DNA of 64,000 bases, from positions 39,885,536 through 39,949,535 of the forward strand of contig NC_044995.1 in NCBI RefSeq assembly GCF_008728515.1, read 5' to 3'. The DNA comes from Papio anubis. Taxonomy: Eukaryota; Chordata; Mammalia; Primates; Cercopithecidae. Shown in pieces: positions 33,176 through 44,499 of this stretch (its first letter is position 1; each line of letters begins with the position of its first letter). The notes beneath the pieces were generated by a model. The model was not told where the DNA came from, searched no databases, and saw only the letters and a program-made list of their open reading frames with translations. Made by a program: the position numbers and the translations under genes.

Positions 33176-33440
33176 TATAGGACATGTACATCTAACACCC
33201 TGGACAAATACATAGATTTTGTCCCTGCATATACAGGTGTACAAAAGGGCTGCGTTAGTTGGTTTTATGATTCTATGAAAATACCTAAGGCTGGATAATT
33301 CATATTGAAAAGAAGCTTATGTGGCTCATGATTACACAGGCTGTACAAGGAGCATGGCACTGGAATTTTCTATCTGGTGAGGGCCTCAGGAAGCTCTCAT
33401 GATGGAAGGCAAGACAAGCCAGGATGTCACACGTCCTTAA
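33176..33440 (-). mobile_element. Old LTR/MaLR-like fragment
   Basis: 'aaggctggataattcatat', 'caggctgtacaaggagc' and 'ggcctcaggaagct' are typical of a widespread old primate LTR-retrotransposon repeat. Orientation and family are tentative. Confidence 0.45.
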
Positions 33441-33442
33441 GA

Positions 33443-33515
33443 ATATTAGGTTGGTGCAAAAGTAACTTCGGTTTCGGACTGTGAATTTTAAATCATTATA
33501 ACAAGGCTAACTCTT
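33443..33515 (+). mobile_element. Mariner fragment (HSMAR2-like)
   Basis: 'ttaggttggtgcaaaagtaa' is the mariner terminal repeat, followed by 'ggtttcggactgtgaatt' and 'aaatcattataac', which agrees with the start of the HSMAR2 family rather than the MADE1 miniature. Only the left end is kept. Confidence 0.75.
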
Positions 33516-34347
33516 CAAGGGCTTGCAGTAAAAATCCTAAATATTCAGTTTCTTTCCTACATTTCCAACATTAACTCCATTCTCCAGTTCACAATATTAT
33601 CAACTATTTCTTCTTCATAGTATAACATTGTATTTATTCATCCTGTTTCAAACAGATGCAGTGTATTTTGTTTTTTATTTTATCACAGAGCAATAGATGA
33701 CTCTTTTTAAAGTATTTGTGTGCTATTTCTGAAAATTTCACAAGAGAAGAAGGCAGAGAAAAATCACCACACATCCCAGTGAACAAAACCTTTGTGTCTC
33801 TCCTTTTATTTTTTCTAGGCACAGACATCAGGATGCCTTTGGGTTGGGGTTCCTTTTTGGAAACTTTACAGAATGATCTGTCTTCCATTCCCCCTCCAAT
33901 TTTTCCTGGTCCTCGATTTCAGAACTGCCTAGGCTGAGCTAAGATGCCCACCACTGCCGTATCTCTTGGAGGGCCCAGTGCATACCAGCCCCTGAGTCAT
34001 GCCTCCAAGAGGACACCTGAGGTAGGGGAATGGGGCCTCCCAAGGCAGCAGCTGAATGCTTTGTGGTAGGAGGAGACTCCTGGTATACTCTTCATCTAGA
34101 CAACTTTTTATCTGTAGCTATTCACTTGGGAACAAAAAGGCAACTTCTTGCTTGACTCAGCTTTTAGCTTAATATTTTCCTTTTGGTATAAAAATTGGGG
34201 TCCTGAAGTTTTATTTTCCTTTCACATTATAAAAGCCTGTCCTCCAACCTATCAGCTATTAACAAAATTAAGCAGCACCCCCCCCACCAACAACTAAGTG
34301 AACTGACCTGCTCTTGGCCAATATCACCAAAAAAAACCCTCAAAATG
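33516..34347. other. Intergenic DNA, nothing identified
   Basis: No coding evidence. 'aaaaccctc' runs and a C-run at about 34,280 only. Possibly old repeat remnants. Confidence 0.5.
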
Positions 34348-34646
34348 GCTGGGTGCGGTGGCTCACGCCTGTAATCCCAGCACTTTGGGAGGCCGAGGCG
34401 GGTGGATCACCTGAGGTCGCGAGTTCAAGACCAGCCTGACCAACATGGAGAAACTCCGTCTCTACTAAAAATACAAAATTAGCCAGGCATGGTAGCGCAT
34501 GCTACATGTAATCCCAGCTACTTGGGAGGCTGAGGCAGGAGAATCGCTTGAACCCAGGAGGCGGAGGTTGCGGTGAGCCGAGATTGCGCCATTGCACTCC
34601 AGCCTGGACAACAAGAGTGAAACTCCGTCTCAAAAAAAAAAAAAAA
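34348..34646 (+). repeat. Alu
   Basis: Plus-strand Alu flanked by 'cctcaaaatgg'. Confidence 0.96.
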
Positions 34647-35108
34647 CACCCCTCAAAATGGAGTTCCCCGCTGTGACGGGAAGATCAGAGCAGCCTCCTT
34701 ATATTGTCTCCCTTTTAGAATATAGACACACAGCAACTGGCCTACATTCATGTTCATTAGACATCATCAGACTCACAAAACAGACTCTGTGGCAGTAAGA
34801 CACGAAATTACAAACACTATCTAAAGGGACTTAAGGAAAAGGGTAATTCATGCCTCAGAATTCATAAAATCTGGTGACACAGGCCTGTTTTTTGGGCAGG
34901 AATGGAATCACATGACAAATAACAGCCCCTCTTCCTAGAGCATTCCTTCCTACCGCCTCCAAAAATTTTAAATATATATATATATTTCCATAGGTTTATG
35001 GGGAGGAGGTGGTATACGGAGTATGTTCTTTAGTGGTGATTTGTGAAATTTTGGGACACCCATCACCGCAGCAGTATACACTGAATCCAACTTGTAGTCT
35101 TTTGGTTT
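34647..35108. other. Inverted-duplication arm
   Basis: 34,700-34,968 is the reverse-complement partner of 4,820-5,090. A TA-rich patch at 34,972-34,985 lies beside it. No gene. Confidence 0.65.
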
Positions 35109-35648
35109 TTCTTTTTTTTTTCTGAGACAGAGTCTTGCTCTGTTGCCCAGGCTGGAGTGCAGCGGTGTGATCTCGGCTCACTGCAAGCTCCGCCTCCCGG
35201 GTTCACGCCATTCTCCTGTCTCAGCCTGCTGAGTAGCTGGGGCTACAGGCGCCCACCACCACGCTGGGCTAATTTTTTGTATTTTTAGTAGAGACCAGGT
35301 TTCACTGTGTTAGCCAGGATAGTCTTGATCTCCTGACCTTGTGATCCACCCACCATAGCCTCGAAAAGTGCTGGGATTACAGACATGAGCCACCGCGCCC
35401 GGCCTGTTTTTTTGTTTTGTTTTGAGGTGGAGTCTCGCTCTGTCGCCCAGGCTGGAGTGCAGTGGCAGGATCTCGGCTCACTGCCACCTACACCTCCCAG
35501 GTTCATGCAAATCTCCTGTCTCAGCCTCCTGAGTAACTGGGACTACAGGCATGCGCCACCACACCCAGCTAATATTTGTACTTTTAGTAGAGATGGGGTT
35601 TCACAATATTGGCCAGGCTGGTCTTGAACTCTTGACCTCAGGTGATCT
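35109..35648 (-). repeat. Two Alus (35109-35404 complete, 35405-35648 lacking its left end)
   Basis: The second stops at 'cctcaggtgatct', where MER11-type LTR sequence begins mid-element, so its left end and the LTR start are both missing. Confidence 0.93.
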
Positions 35649-36267
35649 AGCGGTAGCATCAGTGCCTGGGGCAGGTACCCATTACTTAGCAGTCTGGGAA
35701 ACGGAGTCTCCCTTTCCCCAGGGGAGTTAGAGAAGACTCTGCTCCACCACCTCTTGTGGAAGGTCTGACATCAGTCAGGCCCGCCCGCAGCCATCCGGAG
35801 GCCTGACCGTCTCCCTGTGATGCTGTGCTTCAGCGGTCACGCTCCTGGTCTGCTTTCACGTTCCACCCTGGCACTGCCTTCTAGGTAGCAGTAGCAGAAT
35901 TAGTGAAAGTACTAAAGTCTTTGAAATGCATAGAAGAAATAATGATATAAGCCGTCTTCTCTCTCTCTCCGCTTCAGCTACCAAACAGGGAAGGGCCCCC
36001 TGTCCGGTGGACACGTGACTCGCGTGACCTTACCTATCATTGGAGAGGGCTCACACTTCATACCCTCCCCCCTTGTCTTGTATCCAATAAATAACAGCGC
36101 AGCCAGACATTCGGAGCCACTACCGGTCTCCACATCTGAGTGGTAGTGGTCCCCCGGGGCCAGCTGTCTTTTCTTCTGTGTCTTTGTCTTGTGTCTTTAT
36201 TTCTACCATCTCTCATCTCCGCACATGAGGAGAAAAACCCACAGGCCCAGTAGGGCTGGACCCTACA
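35649..36267 (+). mobile_element. 5' LTR, 5'-truncated
   Basis: Starts at 'agcggtagcatcagtgcc', which is about 370 bases into the 3' LTR, and ends 'gctggaccctaca'. 'tatccaataaataacagcgc' gives the polyadenylation signal. Confidence 0.88.
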
Positions 36268-36269
36268 GC

Positions 36270-36287
36270 TGGCGCTCCAACGTGGGT
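36270..36287 (+). other. Primer-binding site, tRNA-Lys type
   Basis: 'tggcgctccaacgtggg' two bases after the LTR agrees with the Lys primer site of HERV-K groups with one or two changes. Confidence 0.78.
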
Positions 36288-36417
36288 TTCTCCCTCACTG
36301 TGTGAAGTTGCGCTTTGAGCGCAGGACTCAGCAAAGGATTTCAACCACAGATTCCTGAGGATTGTGGTCAATAAGCTTGGTGGTAAGCTTGGGCACTCAG
36401 AGTATCCCAGGGACACC

Positions 36418-36747
36418 ATGGGACTGGCCAGTACTAAGTACTCAGCTTATTTAAACTTTATAAAAACTCTCCTTAAAGAAGGAGGTGTAAAAGTTTCTAC
36501 TGATAAGTTAATTGAATTGTTTGAGGTTGTAGATCTTCCTTGCCCTTGGTTTCCAACTGAGGGAACTTTAGAATTTAAAGATTGGGATGAGATTGGCAGA
36601 CAATTCAAAATTGCTCATAAAGGGGGACATATTATTCTGCCCACCATTTGGTCAATCTGGGCTTCGGTTCGCTCTGTCCTAGACTACTTACAGACTCAGG
36701 AAGGCAACATGGAGACTGATCCCTTTCCTCTCCTCTCAGGAGGCTGA
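36418..36747 (+). pseudogene. gag matrix region (HML-8-like)
   Basis: Open from the ATG at 36,418 ('MGLASTKYSAYLNFIKTLL') through the helical matrix domain typical of betaretroviral Gag, then a stop at 36,745. In a virus this domain targets Gag to membrane. A neighbouring open piece (36,782-37,075) is proline- and glutamine-rich, as in the Gag linker. Beyond it, 37,076-37,390 is a degenerate repeat with 'aggctctcaa' units. Confidence 0.75.
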
Positions 36748-37398
36748 GGAAGTTCTCAGTTCTCTTTCCCCTGAGGATACTGTGCAGATTGAGACCGTAA
36801 TTCTACAGGTGGACTTCCACTCTGACATTCCTGTGCCACCGCCGCCTACTCCAGAGCCTGCCGCGCCCCCATTATCGCTTTATGATGAACTTTTAACTGA
36901 TCTCAATGAGCTTATTTCCCCCAACCAGCAAAATCCAGCTGAAACATATTATCAACAGCCGTCGCGGTCAGACCCTCCTACCTTTCCTCACACTCTCAAC
37001 TCTCCAGCTATGCAGATAGAAGATGACATGACGCAGCCTGAAAAAGGGGCTCTAAACTGTTTCCATGCAGCCTGATACAGAGGCTCCGATTTCTACACAG
37101 CCTGGTGAAGAGGCTCTCAATTCTTGGCCCGGTAATGAGGCCCTCAACCCTGTCTCTGTTCACCCTGCTGTAGGGCTCTCAACCTTCTGCTGTTCCGCCC
37201 GGTAACGAGACCCTCAACCCTATCCCTCCGCAGCCTAGTTTTTCATTTCTCATGCCTGTTTCTCTTTCGGCAACTCAGGCTGCCTTGAAGCCTGGGTCTC
37301 TTTCGACAATTCGGGATCCCTTGAAGCCTCATGCTCCCTTCAAGCCTGGTCCACAGATACCTCGACAGCCTGGATTTCAGGCCCATGAAAGACCTGCT

Positions 37399-37707
37399 TA
37401 GCCGGGCGCGGTGGCTCAAGCCTGTAATCCCAGCACTTTGGGAGGCCGAGGCGGGTGGATCACGAGGTCAGGAGATCGAGACCATCCTGGCTAACATGGT
37501 GAAACCCCGTCTCTACTAAAAATACAAAAAACTAGCCGGGCGAGGTGGCGGGCGCCTGTAGTCCCAGCTACTCGGAGGCTGAGGCGGGAGAATGGCGTGA
37601 ACCCGGGAGGCGGAGCTTGTAGTGAGCCGAGATCTGGCCACCGCACTCCAGCCTGGGCGACACAGCGAGACTCCGTCTCAAAAAAAAAAAAAAAAAAAAA
37701 AAAAAAA
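37399..37707 (+). repeat. Young Alu with Old World monkey variants in gag
   Basis: 'gctcaagcctg' and 'actagccgggcgaggtgg', long A-run, and the target duplication 'gaaagacctgct' on both sides. Confidence 0.97.
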
Positions 37708-38735
37708 GAAAGACCTGCTCAGCAGGTAATCTCCTCTTAGCCAGGTCTACAGATCCTCAACTCTTCCTCCATTCAAAATTCCAACCTTTTTCCGCTTCCG
37801 GTCTGGTCGCTACTGCTGTTGCCAACACCACCATTGCCGCTCATCAGCAACAAGTTACATACATCCCTGAAAATGACACTCCGCTTATGAGGGCTACAGC
37901 ACGGGCAAGAGAATATGGGGATCCCGAAGCCTGGCAATTTTACAGCCTCCAATACCCGCTGTCCCATTGGCACAAAATCATCCACAGCCCGTTGATCCTG
38001 CTCAGCAGGCGGCTGACCCCACGGCTCCTCAAGATCAACAGCCTGACAATCAAGCCCCTCAGCCTGACAATCAGGCTGCTCAGGGAAATAATCAGGCTCC
38101 ACAACTGCCTGCGGCACAGCCAGTTCCTGGTATTCCTGCTGTCCAGGCAGTAGTTCAACCTGACCCCATACATCCAGGCCAGGTTCAGCTATGCCCTGCT
38201 ACTTAGGAAGGTCTTTCTTTTAAATTCCTCAAAGATTTCAAAGAATCAGTGAAGCAGTACGGCACCAACTCTCCTTTTGTCCATTCCACATTAAAAGCCC
38301 TGGCAGAAGATAAACGTTTGGTGCCCTATGGCTGGGAAATTTTAGCAAAGTCAGCCTTATCATTTTAAATCCCAATATTTACAATTCAGGACTTGGTGGG
38401 TTGATGCTGTCCAGGAACGCATTCGTCTTCATCAGGGCTCTAATCCTCCTGTTAACGTTATGGCTGACCAGTTACTGGGAATGGGCCAGTGGGCTGCAAT
38501 TCAAAACCAAACTATTCTAAATGATGAGGTTATTGAACGATTCTGAAAATGCTGCCTAGATGCTTGGGATAAGATTCAAGATGATGGCAAATTATGCCCA
38601 TCTTTTACACCCGTCAGACAGGGACAACATGAACCCTATCCAGACTTTATTGCCCTTCTTCACGACGCAGCAGAAAAAGCTATCCCTGATAGCCACGGCC
38701 AACAACTTGTTGTAAAACTTATGGTTTATGAACAA
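37708..38735 (+). pseudogene. gag capsid remnants (HML-8-like)
   Basis: A run of P/Q/D repeats (37,967-38,200, 'QPDNQA' units) precedes capsid-like text: 'STLKALAEDKRLVPYGWE' and, in another frame, 'PYPDFIALLHDAAEKA'. The major homology region is not clear. Capsid C-end runs straight into RT sequence near 38,736. Confidence 0.7.
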
Positions 38736-39900
38736 GCAAATCCAGACTTCCTCTCCTTACCACTATTTAGGAATGCAGCTAGAAGACAAGGTTATTAAGC
38801 CCCCAAAAGTTCAGCTCAGACAAGACTCTTTAAAAACTCTAAATGATTTCCAGAAATTACTTGGAGATGTTAACTGGATTCGCCCCTCCTTAGGCATTCC
38901 TACATACGCGACGTCTAATCTTTTTGCAACGTTGCGGGGCAATCCTGATTTACGCAGCAAAGGGTCTTTGATCCCTGAGCAGATTCTGAATGACAACTTA
39001 CAGAAAAACGCATTCAACAACCTCAGGTTACCAGGGCAAATCTACACCTACCTTTTGAAATACTAATCTTTCCTACTGAACATTCACCAACAGGACTCAT
39101 TATCCAGGGACCTCATTTACTTGAATGGTGTTTTCTTCCACACAGCTCTTTACGGACACTAACTATTTACCTAGATCAAATTTCTATCTTAATTGGTCAG
39201 CCTCGTTCTCGTCTCCTTTGTCTTTCGGGTACAGAGCCCCAAAAACTCATTGTTCCCCTCACCCGATTATAGGTCCAATAGGCTTTTGCAACCTGCATTG
39301 CTTGGCAAGTAGATTTGGCCGGTTTCCCGGGTATAATTGACAATCATTATCCTAAGCGTAAAACTATTTCAGTTCCTTAAACTCACTTCTTGGATCTTAC
39401 CTAACATTACTAGAAACACTCCATTAGCTGAAGCTGTCACTGTTTTTACTGATGCTTCCTGTAATGGCTGAGCAGCACATACAGGGCCAAAAGAACATGT
39501 TCTTAACACAGGAGCAACTTCTGCACCAGCTGAGCTAATCCCTGTCATGGCTGTTCCTGAAGATTTCCCTGAACCAGTTAACCTTGTTTCTGATTCTGCA
39601 CACGTAGTACATGTTGTTCACAAAACTGAAACTGCCTTCATCAAATTTCTGCCTGATGATAACCTACTTTTTCTTTTCCAAAGGTTTCAGTCCCTACTCA
39701 AGAGCAAGGTCTTCTCCTTTCTACATTACTCACATTGGGGCTCACACGCCCCTCCCCTCCTCAGCAGCCAATGCCAAAGCTGATACATTAGTTGCTCCCG
39801 TTTTTACCGATGCAGAAAATTTTCACGCTTTAACTCATGTCAACGCTGCCAGACTCCGGACTCCGGAAAAAGTTCCCCCTTACATGGAAACAAGCTAAAA
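38736..39900 (+). pseudogene. pol remnants: RT C-terminus and RNase H
   Basis: 'YHYLGMQLEDKVIKPPKVQL' opens at the RT thumb/connection, with 'LLGDVNWIRPSLGIPT' following. RNase H shows 'TDASCNG' at 39,447-39,467, followed at once by a stop. The catalytic YxDD part of RT, protease and nucleocapsid are missing upstream. Frames change several times. Confidence 0.75.
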
Positions 39901-41000
39901 CCATTGTAGGTCACTGACCTACTTGCCAGGTACTAATTTTACAGCCACTTTCTTCATGAGTTAATCCTAGAGGACTTTCACAGAATGCTCTCTGGCAAAT
40001 GGTCGTGACTCATTATCCAGCTTTCGGCAAACTCTCTTTTATACATGTAACTATTGACACCTTTTCTCATTTTTCTGGGCCACATGTCAAATGGGGGAAA
40101 GTACAGCTCATGTTAAACAGCACATGCTTTCATGTTTCTCGGTTATGGGCTGTCCCGAGAAACTAAAAACTGACAACGGTCCCGGCTACACTAGTGCTGC
40201 TTTTAAAAAGTTGACTCAAACACGGACAATTACTCACACAACTGGCATCCCCTATAACTCTCAAGGACAAGCATTGGTAGAACGAGCTAATAAAACACTC
40301 AAAGATCAACTTCGAAAACAGGACACTAGGCCAGGCATGGTGGTTCCTGCCTGTAATCCCAGCACTTTGGAAGGCCGAGGCAGGCGGATCACCTGAGGTC
40401 AGGAGTTCGAGACCAGCCTGACCAATATGGAGAAACCCCAACTCCACTAAAAATGCAAAATTAGCCAGGTGTGGTGGCGCATGCCTGTAATCCCAGCTAC
40501 ACCGGAGGCTGAGGCAGGAGAATTGCTTGAACCTGGGAGGTGGAGGTTGTGGTGAGCCGAGATCGTGCCATTGCACCCCAGCCTGGGCAACAGGAGTGAA
40601 ACTCCGTCTCAAAAAAAAAGAAAACAGGATATTAAAACGAAGAGGGATGCTTCTATCCCTCATGTCAGTTAAATCTGGCTCTTTTTACACTAAATTCTTG
40701 AACCTAGTAAGAAATCAACCTTTTACTGCAGCAGAACATTTCACTGGAAATAAATTTGATCCACAAAAAGGAAAGCGGGTATGGTGGAAGGATGCAAAAA
40801 CTGACAAATGGGAATTAGGCACCATGGTAACATGGGGGAGGGGTTTCGCTTATGTTTCCCCAGAAGAAGGACAACAACCTGTGTGGGTTCCCTCCCAGCA
40901 ACTGAAATTACATTATAACTCCAAAGATGAAAAGCTCTCAGAAACAAAAGGCGAACAACCGTCAGAAATCGAAGGGCAAGGTTTGCCGCCTGACACATAA
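39901..41000 (+). pseudogene. Integrase remnants split by an Alu
   Basis: 'VTIDTFSHF' and 'KTDNGPGYTS' carry the first two acidic positions of the D-D-35-E core, and 'YNSQGQALVERANKTL' carries the third. The Alu sits directly after. 'GKRVWWKDAKTDKWELG' and 'PVWVPSQQLK' downstream are the C-terminal DNA-binding part. The frame is not continuous. Confidence 0.75.
40330..40620 (+). repeat. Alu in integrase
   Basis: Plus-strand Alu; 'gaaaacaggacact' and 'gaaaacaggatatt' flank it. Confidence 0.95.
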
Positions 41001-41135
41001 ACTTCATGACCTCAACATTAGGACAAAATCTTGCCATGTGACCCACAATACCATTCTACTCCACCAACATGGGGTCAGATAAAGGTCTTATCACATCAAA
41101 CAGAAAAATTACTACAAGAAAAAGGAATTCCAAAA

Positions 41136-43221
41136 ATGACGGGTAATATAATTCTGCCTGCCTTTATGGTAGTCAGCGCGGTGGTGAGCACACCAGGGGT
41201 TGGGGCAACTGAAAATTATACCTACTGGGCATATGTTCCTTTTCTCCCTTTAATTCTGTCTCCTGGATGGACTCCTCAGTGAAAGCTTACACTAATAATA
41301 ATGCATTCATGCCAGTCGCTAATGATGACAGGTTTCCAGCTCAATCAGAAGAAGGTATGCACTTTCTTTCTTTTTTTTTTTTTTGAGATGGAGTCAGGCT
41401 CTGTGGCCCAGGCTAGAGTGCAGTGGAGCGATCTTGGCTCACTGCAAGCTCCACCTCCTGGGTTCATGTCATTCTCCTGACTTAGCCTCCCAAGTTGCTG
41501 GGACTACAGGTGCCCACCACCACGTCTGGCTAATTTCTCTATTTTTAGTAGAGACGGGGTTTCACCGTGTTAGCCAGGATGATCTTGATCTCCTGACCTT
41601 GTGATCCGCCCACCTCGGACTTCCGAAGTGCTGGGATTACAGGCATGAGCCACCGTGCCTGGCCAAGGTATGCACTTTCATTTGTCAGTCGGCTACAAAT
41701 ATCCACCACTGTGCATTGGAACGTCGCCTGGCTGCTTAGCTTATTCTTATCAGAATTGGATGTGGACTGTACTGTCCTCTAGTAATGATTCTTATCAAGT
41801 ACCTAATGTGTTCAGTAGCAATTATTTTCAACTTATGACTGTTAAAACCTAATCCACATGAGGAATGGAGGGTTCCTGTTACCACAAATAATAAAACAAT
41901 AGGACTGCTAGACTGCTCCAAGGAACCTACAAAGGGACCTTTTTTAGTAAATTCAATTGCATGGAATGATTGTAATGCTTCAAAGTCCATAGTGTTCCAA
42001 AGTCTAGCTACAGGTGTTATTGACTGGGCTCCAAGAGGAATACAGTATTGTTGAATTGCTCTGTGAAATACGAGAAATACTAGATTGTTTAGTTTTTGTT
42101 AGATTTTGTAGAGGACAGATGCTTGAGTCCCTGCAGGTTGAGGGAATAGGTGTCTCCTTACCCATTTAAGTGGATAGACACAGGCACAGTTTTTCCGAGA
42201 TCAAAAATGATACACCCAATGGTTAACCCAGAACATCCTGAATCATGGAAATTAGCTGTAGCCATGACAGGAATAAGGCTATGGAACGCTATCTATCAAC
42301 TGTCTCCTACTAATACCAAGCCACCCATATTCAACATCGCCTTGATGTCAGAACAGGTGATACCTATCAAGAGCTGTGTCCACCCCCCCTTATATGCTGT
42401 TATGGAAATGTAATTATCACTCCCAGTACACGAACTATAGAATGTGATAACTGTAAGCTGTTCATGTGTATCAATGCTACTTTTAATCCCAGAACAAGTA
42501 TTCTCTTGGTAAGGGCTAGGGAGGGGCTATGGATACCAGTTTCTTTACATCGCCCATGGGAGTCTTCCTCCTCTATACACATAGTCAATGAAGTTCTTAG
42601 TATCCTCAAAAGAACCAACAGATTCATTTTTACTCTTACTGCAGTCATTGCAGGACTAACTGTGGTTACTGCAACAGCAGCGACCGCTGGAGTTGCTATC
42701 CGTAACTCTGTTCAAACCACTCAGTATGTTGAATCATGGCAGAAAAACCACCAGACTCTGGGATTCTCAGGCTCAAGTTGATCAAAAATTGGCTAATCAA
42801 ATCTCCACCAGAGTGTAATCTGGCTGGGAGATAGAGTTAGGAATTTGGAACGTTGTATGAAATTACAGTGTGATTGGAATACTTCTGATTATTGTACAAT
42901 GCCTTACGCTTATAATAAAGATCAACATAGCTGGGAAAAAGTCTCAAAATGTTTAAAAGCCTGGGATGATACTTTAACCTTAGATATTTCAAAACTTGAA
43001 CAAATGTTTGAGGCCTCACAGGTTCATTTAACTACTGTTCGTGGCTCAGACATTTTTGAAGGAATAACTAAAGGATTATCTGATCTTAATCCCTTTAAAT
43101 GGATCAAACCCCTTGAAGGATCATTGTTGTCACTGGCATTGTTAATATTGGTATGTTTATGTTGTCTGCTTCTAGTCTGCAGATATCTCCAAGGAGTCGG
43201 AGGACAAGTCCAAAGTCAATG
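41136..43221 (+). pseudogene. env remnants (surface and transmembrane parts)
   Basis: A possible start at 41,136 precedes a hydrophobic segment and 'ENYTYWAYVPF'. The surface part is broken by an Alu and several stops (for example near 41,850 and 42,050). The transmembrane part from 42,600 has a hydrophobic alanine/threonine-rich stretch and, near 43,125-43,185, a membrane anchor 'LLSLALLILVCLCCLLLVC', ending at 43,221. No continuous envelope protein exists. Confidence 0.75.
41371..41665 (-). repeat. Alu in env
   Basis: Reverse-strand Alu with the 15-base target duplication 'aaggtatgcactttc'. Confidence 0.97.
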
Positions 43222-43255
43222 ACAAGCAATGATGGCGATGACGATTCTAGTCAAT

Positions 43256-43269
43256 AAAAATGGGGGAGA
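43256..43269 (+). other. Polypurine tract
   Basis: 'aaaaatgggggaga' just before the 3' LTR, where plus-strand priming occurs. Confidence 0.8.
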
Positions 43270-44285
43270 TGTGGGCGGCAAACTACTCAGATGTTGAGGC
43301 AAGAGACCAAGGGAACAAGCTGTTCCAGTATAATAAAGAAAATATATAGAATAAGAATAATTATACTAGAAATAGATGATAGATATGATTATATATGAAT
43401 ATCATTAATCATTAGTTTGTAGCATTACTCTTTATTCTAATATTATAATAAGCTTTGTTCTACAACTATAACCTAGGAAAAACTAGTCCATAAACAGAGA
43501 TAGGAGCTGAAGGGACACGGTGAGAATTGACCAGAAGTGTGAGCCCTCTGTTATCCCAGGACAGGGCCACTAGAGGGCTCCCTGGTCTAGCAGTAACACC
43601 AGCACCCAGGGAGGCACCGTTACTTAGGGGACCTTGGTCTAGCGGTAGCATCAGTGCCTGGGGCAGGTACCCCTTACTTAGCAGACCAGGAAAGGGAGTC
43701 TCCCTTTCCTGGGGGGAGTTAGAGAAGGTTCTGTCCACCACCTCTTGTGGAAGGCCTGACAGCCAGGCCCACGCGCAGCCATCAGGAGGCCGGATCTCTC
43801 CCTGTGATGCTGTGCTTCAGTGGTCACACTCCTGGTCTGCTTTCATGTTCCACCCTGTACACCCGGCTCTGCCTTCTACATAGCAGTAGCAGAATTAGTG
43901 AAAATACTAAAGTCTTTGAAATGCATAGAAGAAATAACGACATAAGGTGTCCTCTCTCTCTCTCCCCGCCTCTGCTACCAAAGAGGGGAGGGCCCCCTGT
44001 CCGGTGGACACGTGACTCGTGTGACCTTACCTATCATTGGAGATGGCTCACACTCCTTACCCTGCCCCCTTGTCCTATATCCAATAAATAACAGCACAAC
44101 CAATAAATAACAGCGCAGCCAGGCACTCAGGGCCACTACCGACCGGTCTCCGCATCTAGGTGGTAGTGGTCCCCTGGGCCCAGCTGTCTTTTCTTCTTTC
44201 TCTTGGTCTTGTGTCTTTATTTCTACGAGATCGTCTCCGCATACGAGGCGAAAAACCCACAGGCCCAGCAGGGCTGGACCCTACA
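43270..44285 (+). mobile_element. 3' LTR, MER11-type, complete
   Basis: About 1,016 bases from 'tgtgggcggc' to 'gctggaccctaca'. It has a local duplication 'ccaataaataacagc' twice near 44,080-44,115, doubling the polyadenylation signal; the 5' LTR has it once. Confidence 0.88.
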
Positions 44286-44286
44286 C

Positions 44287-44397
44287 AGGGTTTCACCATG
44301 TTGGCCAGGCTGGTCTCGAACTCTCGACCTCAGGTGACCCACCCACCTCGGCCTCCCAAAGTGCTAGGATTACAGGAGTGAGCCACCACGCCCAGCC
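44287..44397 (-). repeat. Alu left-arm fragment
   Basis: Starts at 'gggtttcaccatgttggcc' right after the LTR; its right arm is missing. Confidence 0.93.
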
Positions 44398-44499
44398 AAA
44401 ATAAAACTTCTTTAAGTTATTTTACAGTTTGGCTTTTTTCCGTTAACAAGTCATGACCCGGTGTTTCTCCTTCATGATTAGCTGTTTGCCCCAAATACT

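Larger units (their letters stand above)
35649..44285 (+). mobile_element. HML-8-like (HERVK11, MER11-type LTR) provirus, degenerate
   Basis: Betaretrovirus-like ERV with 5' LTR, primer site, gag, pol and env pieces and a 3' LTR in order. Nucleocapsid, protease and most of reverse transcriptase are deleted. Three Alus interrupt gag, integrase and env. Stops and shifts are present in all genes, so no complete viral protein is encoded. Family assignment rests on the remembered ~1-kb MER11 LTR and the Lys-type primer site. Confidence 0.8.
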
